64,000 nt of DNA. Origin: an uncultured Coriobacteriales bacterium. GTDB taxonomy: Bacteria > Actinomycetota > Coriobacteriia > Coriobacteriales > UMGS124. Of the stretch, positions 17,647-25,694 are shown piece by piece. Each line of letters begins with the position of its first letter. The first letter of the stretch is position 1. A model generated the notes under the pieces. That model saw nothing but the letters and a program-made list of their open reading frames with translations, was not told the DNA's origin and did not search any database. A program made the position numbers and the translations under genes. The DNA is taken from contig CAKUAI010000008.1 of assembly GCA_934636245.1 (NCBI GenBank), positions 1 to 64,000 on the forward strand, read 5' to 3'.

Positions 17647-18735
17647 TTAGCGCTCGGTGCAGCTGATGCACGGGTCGATGGTCAGGATGATGTTGGGAAC
17701 GTCGGCCAGGTCGCAGCCGGCGAGCGCGCCCGCCATGCCGGGGATGTTGGCCGATGTGGGGGTGCGCACGCGGAAACGATCGAGGAACTTGGTGCCGTTG
17801 CCGCGCACGTAGTAGAAGGCCTCACCGCGGGGCTGCTCAACGCGCATGACAGCCGAAGATCCTTCCTCGGGGTTGCCCTTCACGTCGACGCGCACCTCGC
17901 CTGCGGGAATGCGGCCCACCATCTCGTTGATGATGTCGATGGACTGGCGCACCTCCTCGATGCGCACCTTGCAGCGGGCGTAGCAGTCGCCCTCGGTGGA
18001 CACAACGGGGTGGAAATCATACAGCTTTGAGTAGGCGTCGATGCCCGCCATACGCACGTCCATCTCGATGCCACTTGCGCGGCCGAACGGGCCCACGCAG
18101 CCGTAGTTGATGGCGTCCTGCTTCGAGAGATAACCCACGCCCACCAGGCGGTTCTTCACCGAGTCGTCCATGAGGAACGTGTTGGCGATCTGGTCGTACT
18201 CCTCGAGCAGGCTCGCCAGGACACCGCAGATAGCGTTGAGCTCGGTGTTCTCGATGTCCTTGAAAACGCCGCCGGGGGTGCAGACCGACAGGATCACGCG
18301 GCCGCCGGCCGTCTTCTCGAAGATGTCGAGCACGTGCTCGCGCAGGCGCCAGGTGTGCATGAAGAGGCTCTCGAAACCCATGGCGTCGGCTGCAAGGCCC
18401 AGCCACAGAAGGTGCGAGTGGATGCGCGACAGCTCGTGCCAGATGACGCGCAGGTACTGGCCGCGCTCGGGCACCTCGATGCCCATGAGGCGCTCGACGG
18501 CCTGGCTGTAGCCCATGGAGTGGCCGAAGCTGCAGATGCCGCAGATGCGCTCGGCCACGTGCACGAAGTGCTTGTAGTCGCGCTTCTCGACGAGCTTCTC
18601 AAGGCCACGGTGCACAAATCCGACCTGAGGGACGGCCTCAACCACGCGCTCGTCCTCTAGCACAAGGTCGAGGTGTACGGGCTCGGGCAGCACGGGGTGC
18701 TGGGGGCCGAAGGGCATGACGGTCCTGGTTGCCAT
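17647..18735 (-). CDS. echE: Ech hydrogenase NiFe large subunit
   Basis: A 362-residue group 4 [NiFe] hydrogenase large subunit (NuoD-like). Both nickel-binding motifs are intact: RICGICSFGH (C65, C68) and DPCISCTER (C356, C359). The protein stops at the arginine that ends this motif, so there is no C-terminal extension for a maturation peptidase to remove. The subunit reduces protons with electrons from ferredoxin. It lies in the order A-B-C-D-E-F of the Methanosarcina ech operon. No hyp maturation genes are in the window. Confidence 0.95.
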   Translation of the reverse strand: MATRTVMPFGPQHPVLPEPVHLDLVLEDERVVEAVPQVGFVHRGLEKLVEKRDYKHFVHVAERICGICSFGHSMGYSQAVERLMGIEVPERGQYLRVIWHELSRIHSHLLWLGLAADAMGFESLFMHTWRLREHVLDIFEKTAGGRVILSVCTPGGVFKDIENTELNAICGVLASLLEEYDQIANTFLMDDSVKNRLVGVGYLSKQDAINYGCVGPFGRASGIEMDVRMAGIDAYSKLYDFHPVVSTEGDCYARCKVRIEEVRQSIDIINEMVGRIPAGEVRVDVKGNPEEGSSAVMRVEQPRGEAFYYVRGNGTKFLDRFRVRTPTSANIPGMAGALAGCDLADVPNIILTIDPCISCTER

Positions 18736-18746
18736 AGCTCGGCCTC

Positions 18747-19151
18747 CTATTCCGCCGCCGCAGCGGGCTTGGCAGCTGCGACAGGCTTGGCCTTGCCTTG
18801 CGGGGCCTGGGCCATGGGTGCGGGAATGTGCAGGTGATAGAAGCCTCCGCGGTAGTCGAAGTTCATGTCGACCACAGTGAGGCCATAGAGGTCGTGCATC
18901 TCGTTCTCAAACATGAACGCCACGGGGTAGATGCCGCCCACGCTGGGAATCTCGTCGGAAGAACTCACGCAAACACGCAGGTTGGCCACCTCGTTGGTCG
19001 CGTCGTCCACGAAGGAATAGAGCAACTCGAAGGCGTCGTCGCCGTTGCGCGAGGCGCAGCACTGGGCGAAACGCCAGCCCTTGGCCTTGTACGCTTGAGC
19101 AGCACCGACGAGCTCGCCCAAGGTCGTCTCGATGAAGTCTACCTGTGCCAT
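18747..19151 (-). CDS. echD: Ech hydrogenase NuoC-like subunit
   Basis: A 134-residue subunit related to the 30-kDa subunit of complex I. Conserved features are VGGIYPVAFMFENEMHDLYGL and the following tract ending in GGFYHL. It ends in an Ala/Lys/Pro-rich tail (about 112-134). In the complex it supports the interface between the large subunit and EchC. It overlaps nothing and is spaced 11 bases from echE and 3 bases from echC, as expected for one transcript. Confidence 0.88.
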   Translation of the reverse strand: MAQVDFIETTLGELVGAAQAYKAKGWRFAQCCASRNGDDAFELLYSFVDDATNEVANLRVCVSSSDEIPSVGGIYPVAFMFENEMHDLYGLTVVDMNFDYRGGFYHLHIPAPMAQAPQGKAKPVAAAKPAAAAE

Positions 19152-19154
19152 GCC

Positions 19155-19712
19155 TTAAGCCTCCTCATGGACGACGTCTGCCTCATGGGCAATCTGCTCG
19201 TCCTGCTGGGTCGTCATGTGAACGCGGCGCAGCGTCTGCTCCTGCTCGCCGGGGGCCGACATATGGCCCTGCGGAAGCGGTGCGCCCGCAACGAGAGCCG
19301 CACGCTTCTCCTCGAGCACCGCCAGGCCCTTCACCACGCCGTCGATGATGGCCTGGGGACGCGCGGCGCAACCGGGCACGTACACGTCAACGGGAATGAC
19401 CTTGTCCACGCCGCCCTTCACGTTGTAGCAGTCGTGGAAGATGCCGCCCGAGCAGGCGCAGATGCCCACGGCCACAACGACCTTGGGCTCGACCATCTGG
19501 TCGTAAATCTGCTTGATGACGCCCTCGGCCTGCTCGTTTACCGAGCCGGTGACCAGGAAGATGTCGGCGTGCTTGGGGTTGCCCGTGTTGATGATTCCGA
19601 AGCGCTCCACGTCGTAGAGAGGCGTGAGGCACGCCAGGACCTCGATGTCGCAGCCGTTGCAGCTTGCGCCGTCGTAGTGGATGAGCCACGGGGACTTGGT
19701 TGCAAAAGACAT
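19155..19712 (-). CDS. echC: Ech hydrogenase small subunit (NuoB-like)
   Basis: A 185-residue protein that holds the [4Fe-4S] cluster nearest the NiFe site. The ligands are in ASCNGCDIEVLA (C18, C21), GICACSGGIFHDC (C85 or C87) and VPGCAARPQAI (C115). The C-terminal extension (about 130-185) is specific to this protein and acidic. The neighbours are echB upstream and echD downstream. Confidence 0.94.
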   Translation of the reverse strand: MSFATKSPWLIHYDGASCNGCDIEVLACLTPLYDVERFGIINTGNPKHADIFLVTGSVNEQAEGVIKQIYDQMVEPKVVVAVGICACSGGIFHDCYNVKGGVDKVIPVDVYVPGCAARPQAIIDGVVKGLAVLEEKRAALVAGAPLPQGHMSAPGEQEQTLRRVHMTTQQDEQIAHEADVVHEEA

Positions 19713-19722
19713 GTGCCCCCTC

Positions 19723-20625
19723 CTAGAAGATGATGACGCCGCTGCTCAGATAGTAGAACAGCGAGAAGTTGACGATGCTGGCCACGAGCGCCACGCCCCA
19801 GGCGCCCTTGAGCATGACCTGCCACTTGACGCGGGCGAAGTTGTTGTCGATCAGGATCTCGATGAACCAGACGATGGCGACGACAACGATAGCGAGCAGG
19901 ATGGACAGCGGGTTGGCGTTGATGAAGAACATGCCGACCCAGCCCAAGAAGAGCACATTCTCGTACCAGTGCGTGACCTCGACGATGGCCAGCACGCGGC
20001 CGCTCATCTCGGTGGTGGCGCCACGGACGAGCTCCTGGTGGGCATGATGGGCCATCGACAGGTCGAAGGGCGACTTGCGCAGCTTGATGGTAAGCACGAA
20101 GAGCAGACCCAGGAAGATGAGGGGCATGCACACGGCAAGCGTGGCGTCGCCGGCAAAGAGCGAGGAGACCTCGAAGGAGCCCTTGCCCTGAGTGGCAGAG
20201 GTGGTGAGGTAGAGCGCAACGCCCACGAAGAGCACCATAGGCTCGTAGGACATGACCTGCAGGATCTCGCGCTGGGCGCCGGTCTGGGCCATGGGAGAGG
20301 GCGACAGGTAGCACGCCAGGATGAAGAACAGGCTCGACAGCGTGATGAGGAAGACGCACAGCAGGAAGTTGCCGCCGCAGAAGAAAACCGCGCCCGCGAC
20401 GATGGCGGCGAGAAGCGCCAACACGACCAGGCAGGTCATCACGGGGTCGAGTCGGCCGGCGTCCTTCTCGAGCAGCTTGCGCACGTCGTAGTAGGGCTGC
20501 AGCAGAACCGGGCCGCGCCTGCCCTGCATGCGGGCCGTGATGATGCGGTCGGCGCCAGCCAGAAGGCAACCCAGCACGGGCGCCAAGACGATGAAGGCGC
20601 ACACCGCCACAATGGTGAGGGCCAT
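19723..20625 (-). CDS. echB: Ech hydrogenase membrane subunit (NuoH-like)
   Basis: A 300-residue integral membrane protein of the NuoH/HyfC family with about eight helices. ADRIITARMQGRRGPVLLQP at the N-terminus and KSPFDLSMAHHAHQELVRGA in the sixth loop are the conserved quinone-site-like segments. The acidic residues of EVTHWYENVLFLG are also conserved. It links the peripheral hydrogenase arm to the ion-pumping subunit EchA. Its ATG directly follows the echA stop. Confidence 0.94.
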   Translation of the reverse strand: MALTIVAVCAFIVLAPVLGCLLAGADRIITARMQGRRGPVLLQPYYDVRKLLEKDAGRLDPVMTCLVVLALLAAIVAGAVFFCGGNFLLCVFLITLSSLFFILACYLSPSPMAQTGAQREILQVMSYEPMVLFVGVALYLTTSATQGKGSFEVSSLFAGDATLAVCMPLIFLGLLFVLTIKLRKSPFDLSMAHHAHQELVRGATTEMSGRVLAIVEVTHWYENVLFLGWVGMFFINANPLSILLAIVVVAIVWFIEILIDNNFARVKWQVMLKGAWGVALVASIVNFSLFYYLSSGVIIF

Positions 20626-22620
20626 TTAGATCACGCTCCCCATGAGGTTGATGAAGACGTAGCTGAGGCCCACAGAGCAGGCGATGCCCGCCAAGGCAAC
20701 GAGGATGCAGACGACAGAGCCGATGCGAGAGAGCTGCTTCTCGTCGAAGATGGACTCCATGTACCAGGCGCGCTGAGCCGTGGAGACCTCGCCGCCCAGG
20801 GCGCCGGCGAAGCTCGTCTGCGACAGGCCCACGCCGCCCAGATGCGGCATCTCGACCGCAGTAGAGCGCTTCTTGGCGCGCAGGGCCACGATGAGCGGCA
20901 CGATCACGACGACCACGGCGCTCACGGCCATGATGGTGAGGTCGGACAGGCTGGGAGCAAGCATGGAGCCGCCCACGAGACGCTTGACATAGGGAGTCAC
21001 GATCGTCGAGCTCACGCAGGGCAGAGCCACGGCGAGCGCAACCACACCGAAGGCCATGACGGCCAGCGCCACCCACTCGCTCTTGTGGACGTCCCTCTCA
21101 AGGTTATCTTGACCCTGAACGTTGCACAGGATCTTGCCGAGCCACTTGGCCCAGAAGAAGAACGTGGCGGCGCTGCCGAAGCCCATCATGACGATGAGCA
21201 CGAGCACGCCCGAGTCGATGAAGGCGCCCAGGGCAGCCCACTTGGAGATGAGCATGCCGAAGGGGGCGACGGACATGCCGCAGATGCCCAGTGCCATGAG
21301 GCACGCGAGCTTGGGCATGCGAGAAACGAGCGCGTCCATGCTCTCGATGTCGCGGGAGCCGATGTGGTGCTCGGCGGTGCCTACGCACAGGAAGAGCAGC
21401 GACTTGGCCACGGCGTGGAAGATGAGCAGGAACACGCCCGCCCACACGGCCGCCGCCGTGCCGATACCGGCGCAGGTGACGATGAGGCCGAGGTTGGCGA
21501 CGGTGGAGTAGGCCAGCACGCGCTTGGCGTTGGACTGGGAGATGGCGATGAGCGAGCACACGAGGAACGTGGTGGCGCCCACAAGCATCACCGAGATGCC
21601 CACGGGGTTGAGCATGGTCGTGTTGCCGCCCGTGGCGAGGTAGGTACCCATGAGGGGCGACAGGCGAATCAGCAGGAAGACGCCGGCCTTGACCATCGTG
21701 GAGGAGTGCAAAAGGGCGCTCGTGGGCGTGGGTGCGACCATGGCGCCGAGCAACCACGTATGGAAGGGCATCTGGGCGGCCTTGGTAAGCGCCGCGAAAG
21801 CGAGCAGCGCCAGCGGCAGCATGGCGAGGCTGGCAGAGGCGCCGCCGCGGCTCACGAAGGTGCTGAGCTCGAGGGTGTGCATCTGCGAGCCCATGTAGAT
21901 GAGGGCAAGCGTGAACGCGATGCCGCCGAGCATGTTCATCCAGATCTGACGGAACGAGTTGGCCGTGGCCTCCTCGGTCTTGGTGTAGCCGATGAGGAAG
22001 AACGAGCAGACGGTGGTGACCTCCCACATCGTGAGCATCCACATCAGGTTGTTGAAGAGCACGAGACCGAACATGGCGGAGAGGAAGGCGAACATCACCG
22101 CGAAGAAGACAGGCTGGCGATCGGGCGCAGACTCCTTGCCCTGAGCGGCGAGCTCGTCTTGATGATGCTGGAAGTCACGCATGTAGCCGCAGGCATACAC
22201 GATGATGCCGCTGCCGATGATGCCCACGATGAGCACCATGATGGAGCTGAGCGTGTCGATGTAGACCGGGCGCAGCACGTGCACGCCGTGCGCGACGCCG
22301 AACTCGAGCACGCACACCGCGATGGCCTGGATGCATGCGAGCGCCAGCACGCCCATGCGGCGGGCGTTGACGGCGCGCCAGGCAACGTAGGCGGCGAGCA
22401 GCAGGTCGATGGCGAAGCACACCCAGTCGAGCCACGGCATGCTGTCCCTGTAGTACGTGCCCGCGCCCCTGAGATGGGCGCTCGCCAGGGTGATGCTGGC
22501 GACGATGATGACGGCGGCCGAAACGTACACGACCACCTCGCGCACCCTGCGCCCCGGGGCCAGCAGGCAAAGAACTGCCGCCACCAGCGGGATGAGGATG
22601 AGCAGGCCGATGATACCCAC
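20626..22620 (-). CDS. echA: Ech hydrogenase proton/sodium-translocating subunit (NuoL-like)
   Basis: About 664 residues and some 16 membrane helices of the antiporter-like NuoL/MrpA family. Conserved pieces are MWMLTMWEVTTVCSFFLIGY, the key lysine segment AALTKAAQMPFHTWLLGAM with PTPTSALLHSSTMVKAGVFL, and FHAVAKSLLFLCVGT. It is the ion pump of the complex. The start is set at the GTG at 22620 because GGAGG precedes it; a TTG at 22650 has no ribosome binding site. Being first, it defines the operon start. Confidence 0.93.
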   Translation of the reverse strand: MGIIGLLILIPLVAAVLCLLAPGRRVREVVVYVSAAVIIVASITLASAHLRGAGTYYRDSMPWLDWVCFAIDLLLAAYVAWRAVNARRMGVLALACIQAIAVCVLEFGVAHGVHVLRPVYIDTLSSIMVLIVGIIGSGIIVYACGYMRDFQHHQDELAAQGKESAPDRQPVFFAVMFAFLSAMFGLVLFNNLMWMLTMWEVTTVCSFFLIGYTKTEEATANSFRQIWMNMLGGIAFTLALIYMGSQMHTLELSTFVSRGGASASLAMLPLALLAFAALTKAAQMPFHTWLLGAMVAPTPTSALLHSSTMVKAGVFLLIRLSPLMGTYLATGGNTTMLNPVGISVMLVGATTFLVCSLIAISQSNAKRVLAYSTVANLGLIVTCAGIGTAAAVWAGVFLLIFHAVAKSLLFLCVGTAEHHIGSRDIESMDALVSRMPKLACLMALGICGMSVAPFGMLISKWAALGAFIDSGVLVLIVMMGFGSAATFFFWAKWLGKILCNVQGQDNLERDVHKSEWVALAVMAFGVVALAVALPCVSSTIVTPYVKRLVGGSMLAPSLSDLTIMAVSAVVVVIVPLIVALRAKKRSTAVEMPHLGGVGLSQTSFAGALGGEVSTAQRAWYMESIFDEKQLSRIGSVVCILVALAGIACSVGLSYVFINLMGSVI

Positions 22621-22653
22621 GTTGCCTCCACTCTCGAATAGATCCTTCAAGCA

Positions 22654-22671
22654 GACGGGAAGAGCCCCGTC
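22654..22671 (-). promoter_or_regulatory. Leader hairpin of the ech operon
   Basis: GACGGG and CCCGTC pair around a six-base loop 33 bases upstream of the echA GTG. It may modulate translation or transcription. The 22672-22854 region holds the divergent ech and rsmI promoters, of which only TAGAAT at 22792 (rsmI -10 candidate) is suggestive. Confidence 0.3.
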
Positions 22672-22854
22672 CGTCTTTACGTAATATCACGAGTTAGCCG
22701 TCTGCAATGTGTGGGTGCTGTGACCCTCCCGACGTTGCCGTTATTTGTCGGCAGGCGGGCAAAGCGGCGGGCAAACGGGCATGGCCGACGGTAGAATGTG
22801 GGGCGTGAAAGGAAACGCGTTCTGAGCAGCCCTGCAGGGCAACGGGAGGTCGGC

Positions 22855-23784
22855 ATGACAATCGGCGCATCGCAAGAGGCCAAAGGATCGCTCACACTCG
22901 TAGGCACCCCCATCGGCAACCGCGCCGATCTGTCGAGCCGCGGGCTTGAGGCCTTGCGCCAGGCCGACACCGTGCTCGCCGAGGACACCCGCGTCTCGGG
23001 CAAGCTTTTGAGCTCGCTGGGCGTGGAGGCCAAGCTCGAGCGCTGCGACGAGAACGTCATCGCCGAGCGCGCCCCGCAGCTCGTGCGCCGCATGACGGCC
23101 GGCGAGCGCATGGCGTTCGTCTCCGACGCCGGCATGCCCGCCGTGGCCGACCCGGGGGCGCGCCTGGTGGACGCATGCCGCGATGCCGGCGTGCCCGTCG
23201 ACGTGATCCCCGGGCCCTCGGCCGTGACCTGCGCGCTTGCGCAGTCGGGCTTTGCCTGCGAGGCGTTCTACTTCGGCGGCTTCTTGCCCCGAAAGGACGG
23301 CGAGAGGGCGCGCGTGCTGAAGGCGCTGGCAGGCCTGCCCGCGGTGCTCGTGTTCTACGAGTCGCCCCACCGCGTGGCCAACTCGCTGGACGCCATCGCC
23401 GGGGTGTTCCCGCGCCGCCGCGTGGCGCTGGCCCGCGAGCTCACGAAGATGTTCCAGGAAGTGGTGCGCGCGAGCGCGACCGAGATGGTGGAGCTGATGG
23501 CCGAGCGCGGCGAGCCCAAGGGCGAGTGCGTGCTGCTCGTAGACGCCCCCGATGCCGAGGAGCTTGCCGCCTGGGAGCGCAAGATGGCGGCGTTGGCGCT
23601 GGGAGCCGCAGGCGCCGGCGTCAACGAGGGCGAGGGCGAGGAGTTCGACCTTGACCGCGCCATCCGCGCAGGCCTTGCCGCCGGCAAGCGCGCGACGGCC
23701 CTGGCCAAAGAGCTCGCCCACTGCTGCGACACCCCGCGCCCGGAGATTTACGAGCGGATTTGCGAGCTGGGGAAAGAGGGGTAG
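22855..23784 (+). CDS. rsmI: 16S rRNA 2'-O-ribose C1402 methyltransferase
   Basis: A 309-residue tetrapyrrole-methylase-fold protein. GSLTLVGTPIGNRADLS, VLAEDTRVSGKLL, VSDAGMPAVADPGARLV and VIPGPSAVTCALAQSG are the RsmI signatures in order, and LVFYESPHRVANSL follows. It methylates the ribose of C1402 in 16S rRNA. The ATG at 22855 is chosen because GGGAGGT lies five bases upstream. An acidic insert (NEGEGEEFD) precedes the C-terminal helix. It is transcribed away from the ech operon and converges on the Tat-exported gene. Confidence 0.95.
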   Translation: MTIGASQEAKGSLTLVGTPIGNRADLSSRGLEALRQADTVLAEDTRVSGKLLSSLGVEAKLERCDENVIAERAPQLVRRMTAGERMAFVSDAGMPAVADPGARLVDACRDAGVPVDVIPGPSAVTCALAQSGFACEAFYFGGFLPRKDGERARVLKALAGLPAVLVFYESPHRVANSLDAIAGVFPRRRVALARELTKMFQEVVRASATEMVELMAERGEPKGECVLLVDAPDAEELAAWERKMAALALGAAGAGVNEGEGEEFDLDRAIRAGLAAGKRATALAKELAHCCDTPRPEIYERICELGKEG

Positions 23785-23863
23785 CGAGAGGGTGCCGGCA
23801 GGCGTGCGGGGACGGGCGCGTGCGGGCAAGCGGGTAACGCGCGTGGGAACGCACGTCTTGGCG

Positions 23864-23955
23864 GATTAACATACATTTCAGGATTTTAAAAAACGCGCCA
23901 ACTGGTGTTTTGACGATTTAACATACATTTGGAGCAGTGAAATGTATGTTAAATC
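23864..23955. repeat. Three copies of an AT-rich 15-16 bp motif, two forming a perfect inverted repeat
   Basis: GATTAACATACATTT (23864-23878) and GATTTAACATACATTT (23915-23930) are direct copies. AAATGTATGTTAAATC (23940-23955) is the exact reverse complement of the second, separated from it by nine bases. The segment lies between convergent rsmI and the Tat-exported gene, so it is not upstream of either. It stands out by base composition from its GC-rich surroundings. Function unknown. The remainder of the 23785-24137 gap holds only the terminator below. Confidence 0.75.
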
Positions 23956-23982
23956 GCATGGCTCGGCCTTTTCTTACGCAAA

Positions 23983-24018
23983 GACGGCCCCATCAAGCGC
24001 ATGCCTGATGGGGCCGTC
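23983..24018. terminator. Bidirectional terminator between rsmI and the Tat-exported gene
   Basis: GACGGCCCCATCA and TGATGGGGCCGTC pair perfectly (13 bp) around a 10-base loop in a convergent gap. On the minus strand CTTTGCG follows; on the plus strand there is no clear U-run. Confidence 0.7.
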
Positions 24019-24137
24019 GTCAATGTAAGCTGCCCGGGACGCCGCTGCGCCCCTGTTCCGCCTATGCACGCATCCGCCAACGTGCGTCCGCGGCATACAA
24101 GCTCTCAACTCAATGGCACGCAGCCTTGGTCGACAAA

Positions 24138-24848
24138 CTATTCTCCGGATTGTAGCCGCGTGTCTGTCCCGTCCGGTGAGAAAACGCGCAGGCTCCACTC
24201 AACTGGAATCTCGCTGGTTGCATAGGTCCCCTCATCAACAAGCGTGAATGGTGCGCCCGCCATAAAAGGGGTGAGCAGGTGAGACTGGGACTTGAAAGTT
24301 GCATAGCAAGACACTGCTATATACGCCAAGTCGCCCATAAACTCGCCTACAAATTCAGTCGTGCGGATGCCAAGATTCTCCTCGCTATCACACTGCTCGT
24401 CTTTCCAGATGAGCTTATAGGAGGACTCTTCAGGCCGGAATGCCATGAAACGCATGCCCGCGACGATCTCTTCGGCCGTTCCTTCAGGATATTCTGCCTG
24501 GAGCGTTGCCCCGTAAAAATGCCATCGGTCGTCCTCGGAAAAGTCGCTGTAGTACCAGTTTCCCGTGATTGAACACGGGCTGCCCTCGTACACGTCATGC
24601 TCATCGAGCTCGTATGTCCCCTGTGCCTGGCCGCCGTCAGCTGGAAGGGCATATTGCTCAACAAATGCAGCGTCATCTGCAGAAATCACGTCGTTGATTT
24701 GATACCGGCCAAAAATCTTCTGGAACCGGGCGGCCAGCATGTCCCCGTCTGGCTCGTCGGCATGGGCCATAGGCACGCAGCCAACGCCAGCCCCCACCGC
24801 CATCGCGGCCCCTGCCACCTTGACTAGTTCACGACGAGAGATAGCCAT
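24138..24848 (-). CDS. Tat-exported protein of unknown function
   Basis: A 236-residue protein starting MAISRRELVKVAGAAMAVGA, a classical twin-arginine signal (Arg5, Arg6) with a small hydrophobic core and a cleavage site near AHADEP. The mature part is acidic and rich in aromatic residues (NWYYSDFSEDDRWHFYGATL). It has only two or three cysteines and no haem, FeS or flavin motif, so its cofactor, if any, is not visible. The ATG at 24848 has GGGTGG five bases upstream. I do not recognise a family. The use of the Tat route suggests cofactor binding or folding before export. Confidence 0.7.
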   Translation of the reverse strand: MAISRRELVKVAGAAMAVGAGVGCVPMAHADEPDGDMLAARFQKIFGRYQINDVISADDAAFVEQYALPADGGQAQGTYELDEHDVYEGSPCSITGNWYYSDFSEDDRWHFYGATLQAEYPEGTAEEIVAGMRFMAFRPEESSYKLIWKDEQCDSEENLGIRTTEFVGEFMGDLAYIAVSCYATFKSQSHLLTPFMAGAPFTLVDEGTYATSEIPVEWSLRVFSPDGTDTRLQSGE

Positions 24849-24905
24849 GCCAACCACCCTTTCTATCGTTGCCTGTCACAGCAATTATATCAAGGGGGGG
24901 GTGCT

Positions 24906-25685
24906 TTAGTACAGTCCAGTCGTGAGGGCGAAGTCGAGGGCGCGGGGGCGGATGCCGGGGTAGTGGCCGAGCCAGGTTTGAGCAAAGTGGAGCTGGTCGA
25001 ACCCTGCGGAGAGGCAGGCTTCGTCGGAGGGAAACTCGCAGGCGCAGATGTCGGCTAGGCGCAGGGAGATGAGGGCGCGGGTCCAGGAAAGCGTGGACGC
25101 GTCCATGGCCTTGACGGCGGCGGCGCAGGCGCACTCGGGGCACACCACGCCGCCCTCGCTGATGTCGAAGGCGACCCTGCCCGCCTGCGCCAGCTCCACC
25201 GGCTCGCCGCAGCGCACGCAGGTGTCCAGGCACGGCCGAAAGCCCTGCATGGCGGCCGCCTTGAAGATAAAGGCGGCCGTAAGCAGGGGTAATACGGCAG
25301 ACGATGCCACCTCGAGGGCCTCCAGCGAGGCCGCCAACAGGGGCAACAGGCGCGGGTCGTGGTTGCCCTCCACCGTAAGCTCGCAGGCGCAGTCGAGCGC
25401 CGCGTCGACGAGCACCGCCCGGTCGTAGTCGGCGGCAACATTGGCATGCGAGCGCACAAGGCGCGCCTCACTCACGATAGGCAGGCCCCTCCCCTCGCTC
25501 ACCAAAAGCTCCACCTCGTTGCCCAGGTTCATGGCACCGGCCAGCTTGGCTGAAGGCTTGCGTGCGCCCTTGGCGACGACGCGCAGCTGCCCTGCGCAAT
25601 CGGCCAGTAAGGTAACGATGAGGTCGCACTCGGCGAGCTTTGTGCGGCGAAGGACTATGCCATGTGCCTTGAACTTGCCCGACAA
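24906..25685 (-). CDS. recO: DNA repair protein RecO
   Basis: A 259-residue RecO. The N-terminal OB fold (AHGIVLRRTKLAECDLIVTL, then VVAKGARKPSAKLAG) is followed by a helical C-terminal part. A four-cysteine zinc site (CVRCGEP and VVCPECAC) lies at about 150-185. RecO works with RecR to load RecA on SSB-coated DNA in the RecFOR route. The start is nine bases from the end of the DeoC-like gene, so they are co-transcribed. In many Gram-positive genomes recO follows era, as here but with an extra gene in between. Confidence 0.94.
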   Translation of the reverse strand: MSGKFKAHGIVLRRTKLAECDLIVTLLADCAGQLRVVAKGARKPSAKLAGAMNLGNEVELLVSEGRGLPIVSEARLVRSHANVAADYDRAVLVDAALDCACELTVEGNHDPRLLPLLAASLEALEVASSAVLPLLTAAFIFKAAAMQGFRPCLDTCVRCGEPVELAQAGRVAFDISEGGVVCPECACAAAVKAMDASTLSWTRALISLRLADICACEFPSDEACLSAGFDQLHFAQTWLGHYPGIRPRALDFALTTGLY

Positions 25686-25694
25686 GGAAACGTC

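Noticed and set aside
19681..22641. A 986-codon open frame on the plus strand opposite echA and echB
   Set aside because: It is the antisense of two membrane-protein genes in GC-rich DNA; its translation is His/Glu/Arg-rich without any family pattern, and the minus-strand genes are well supported. The same holds for long plus-strand frames opposite lysS, pyrG, murC, murF and others.
23864..23955. Insertion-sequence ends or a MITE
   Set aside because: No transposase fragment or target duplication is visible, and the third copy is a direct and not an inverted partner; kept only as an unexplained repeat.
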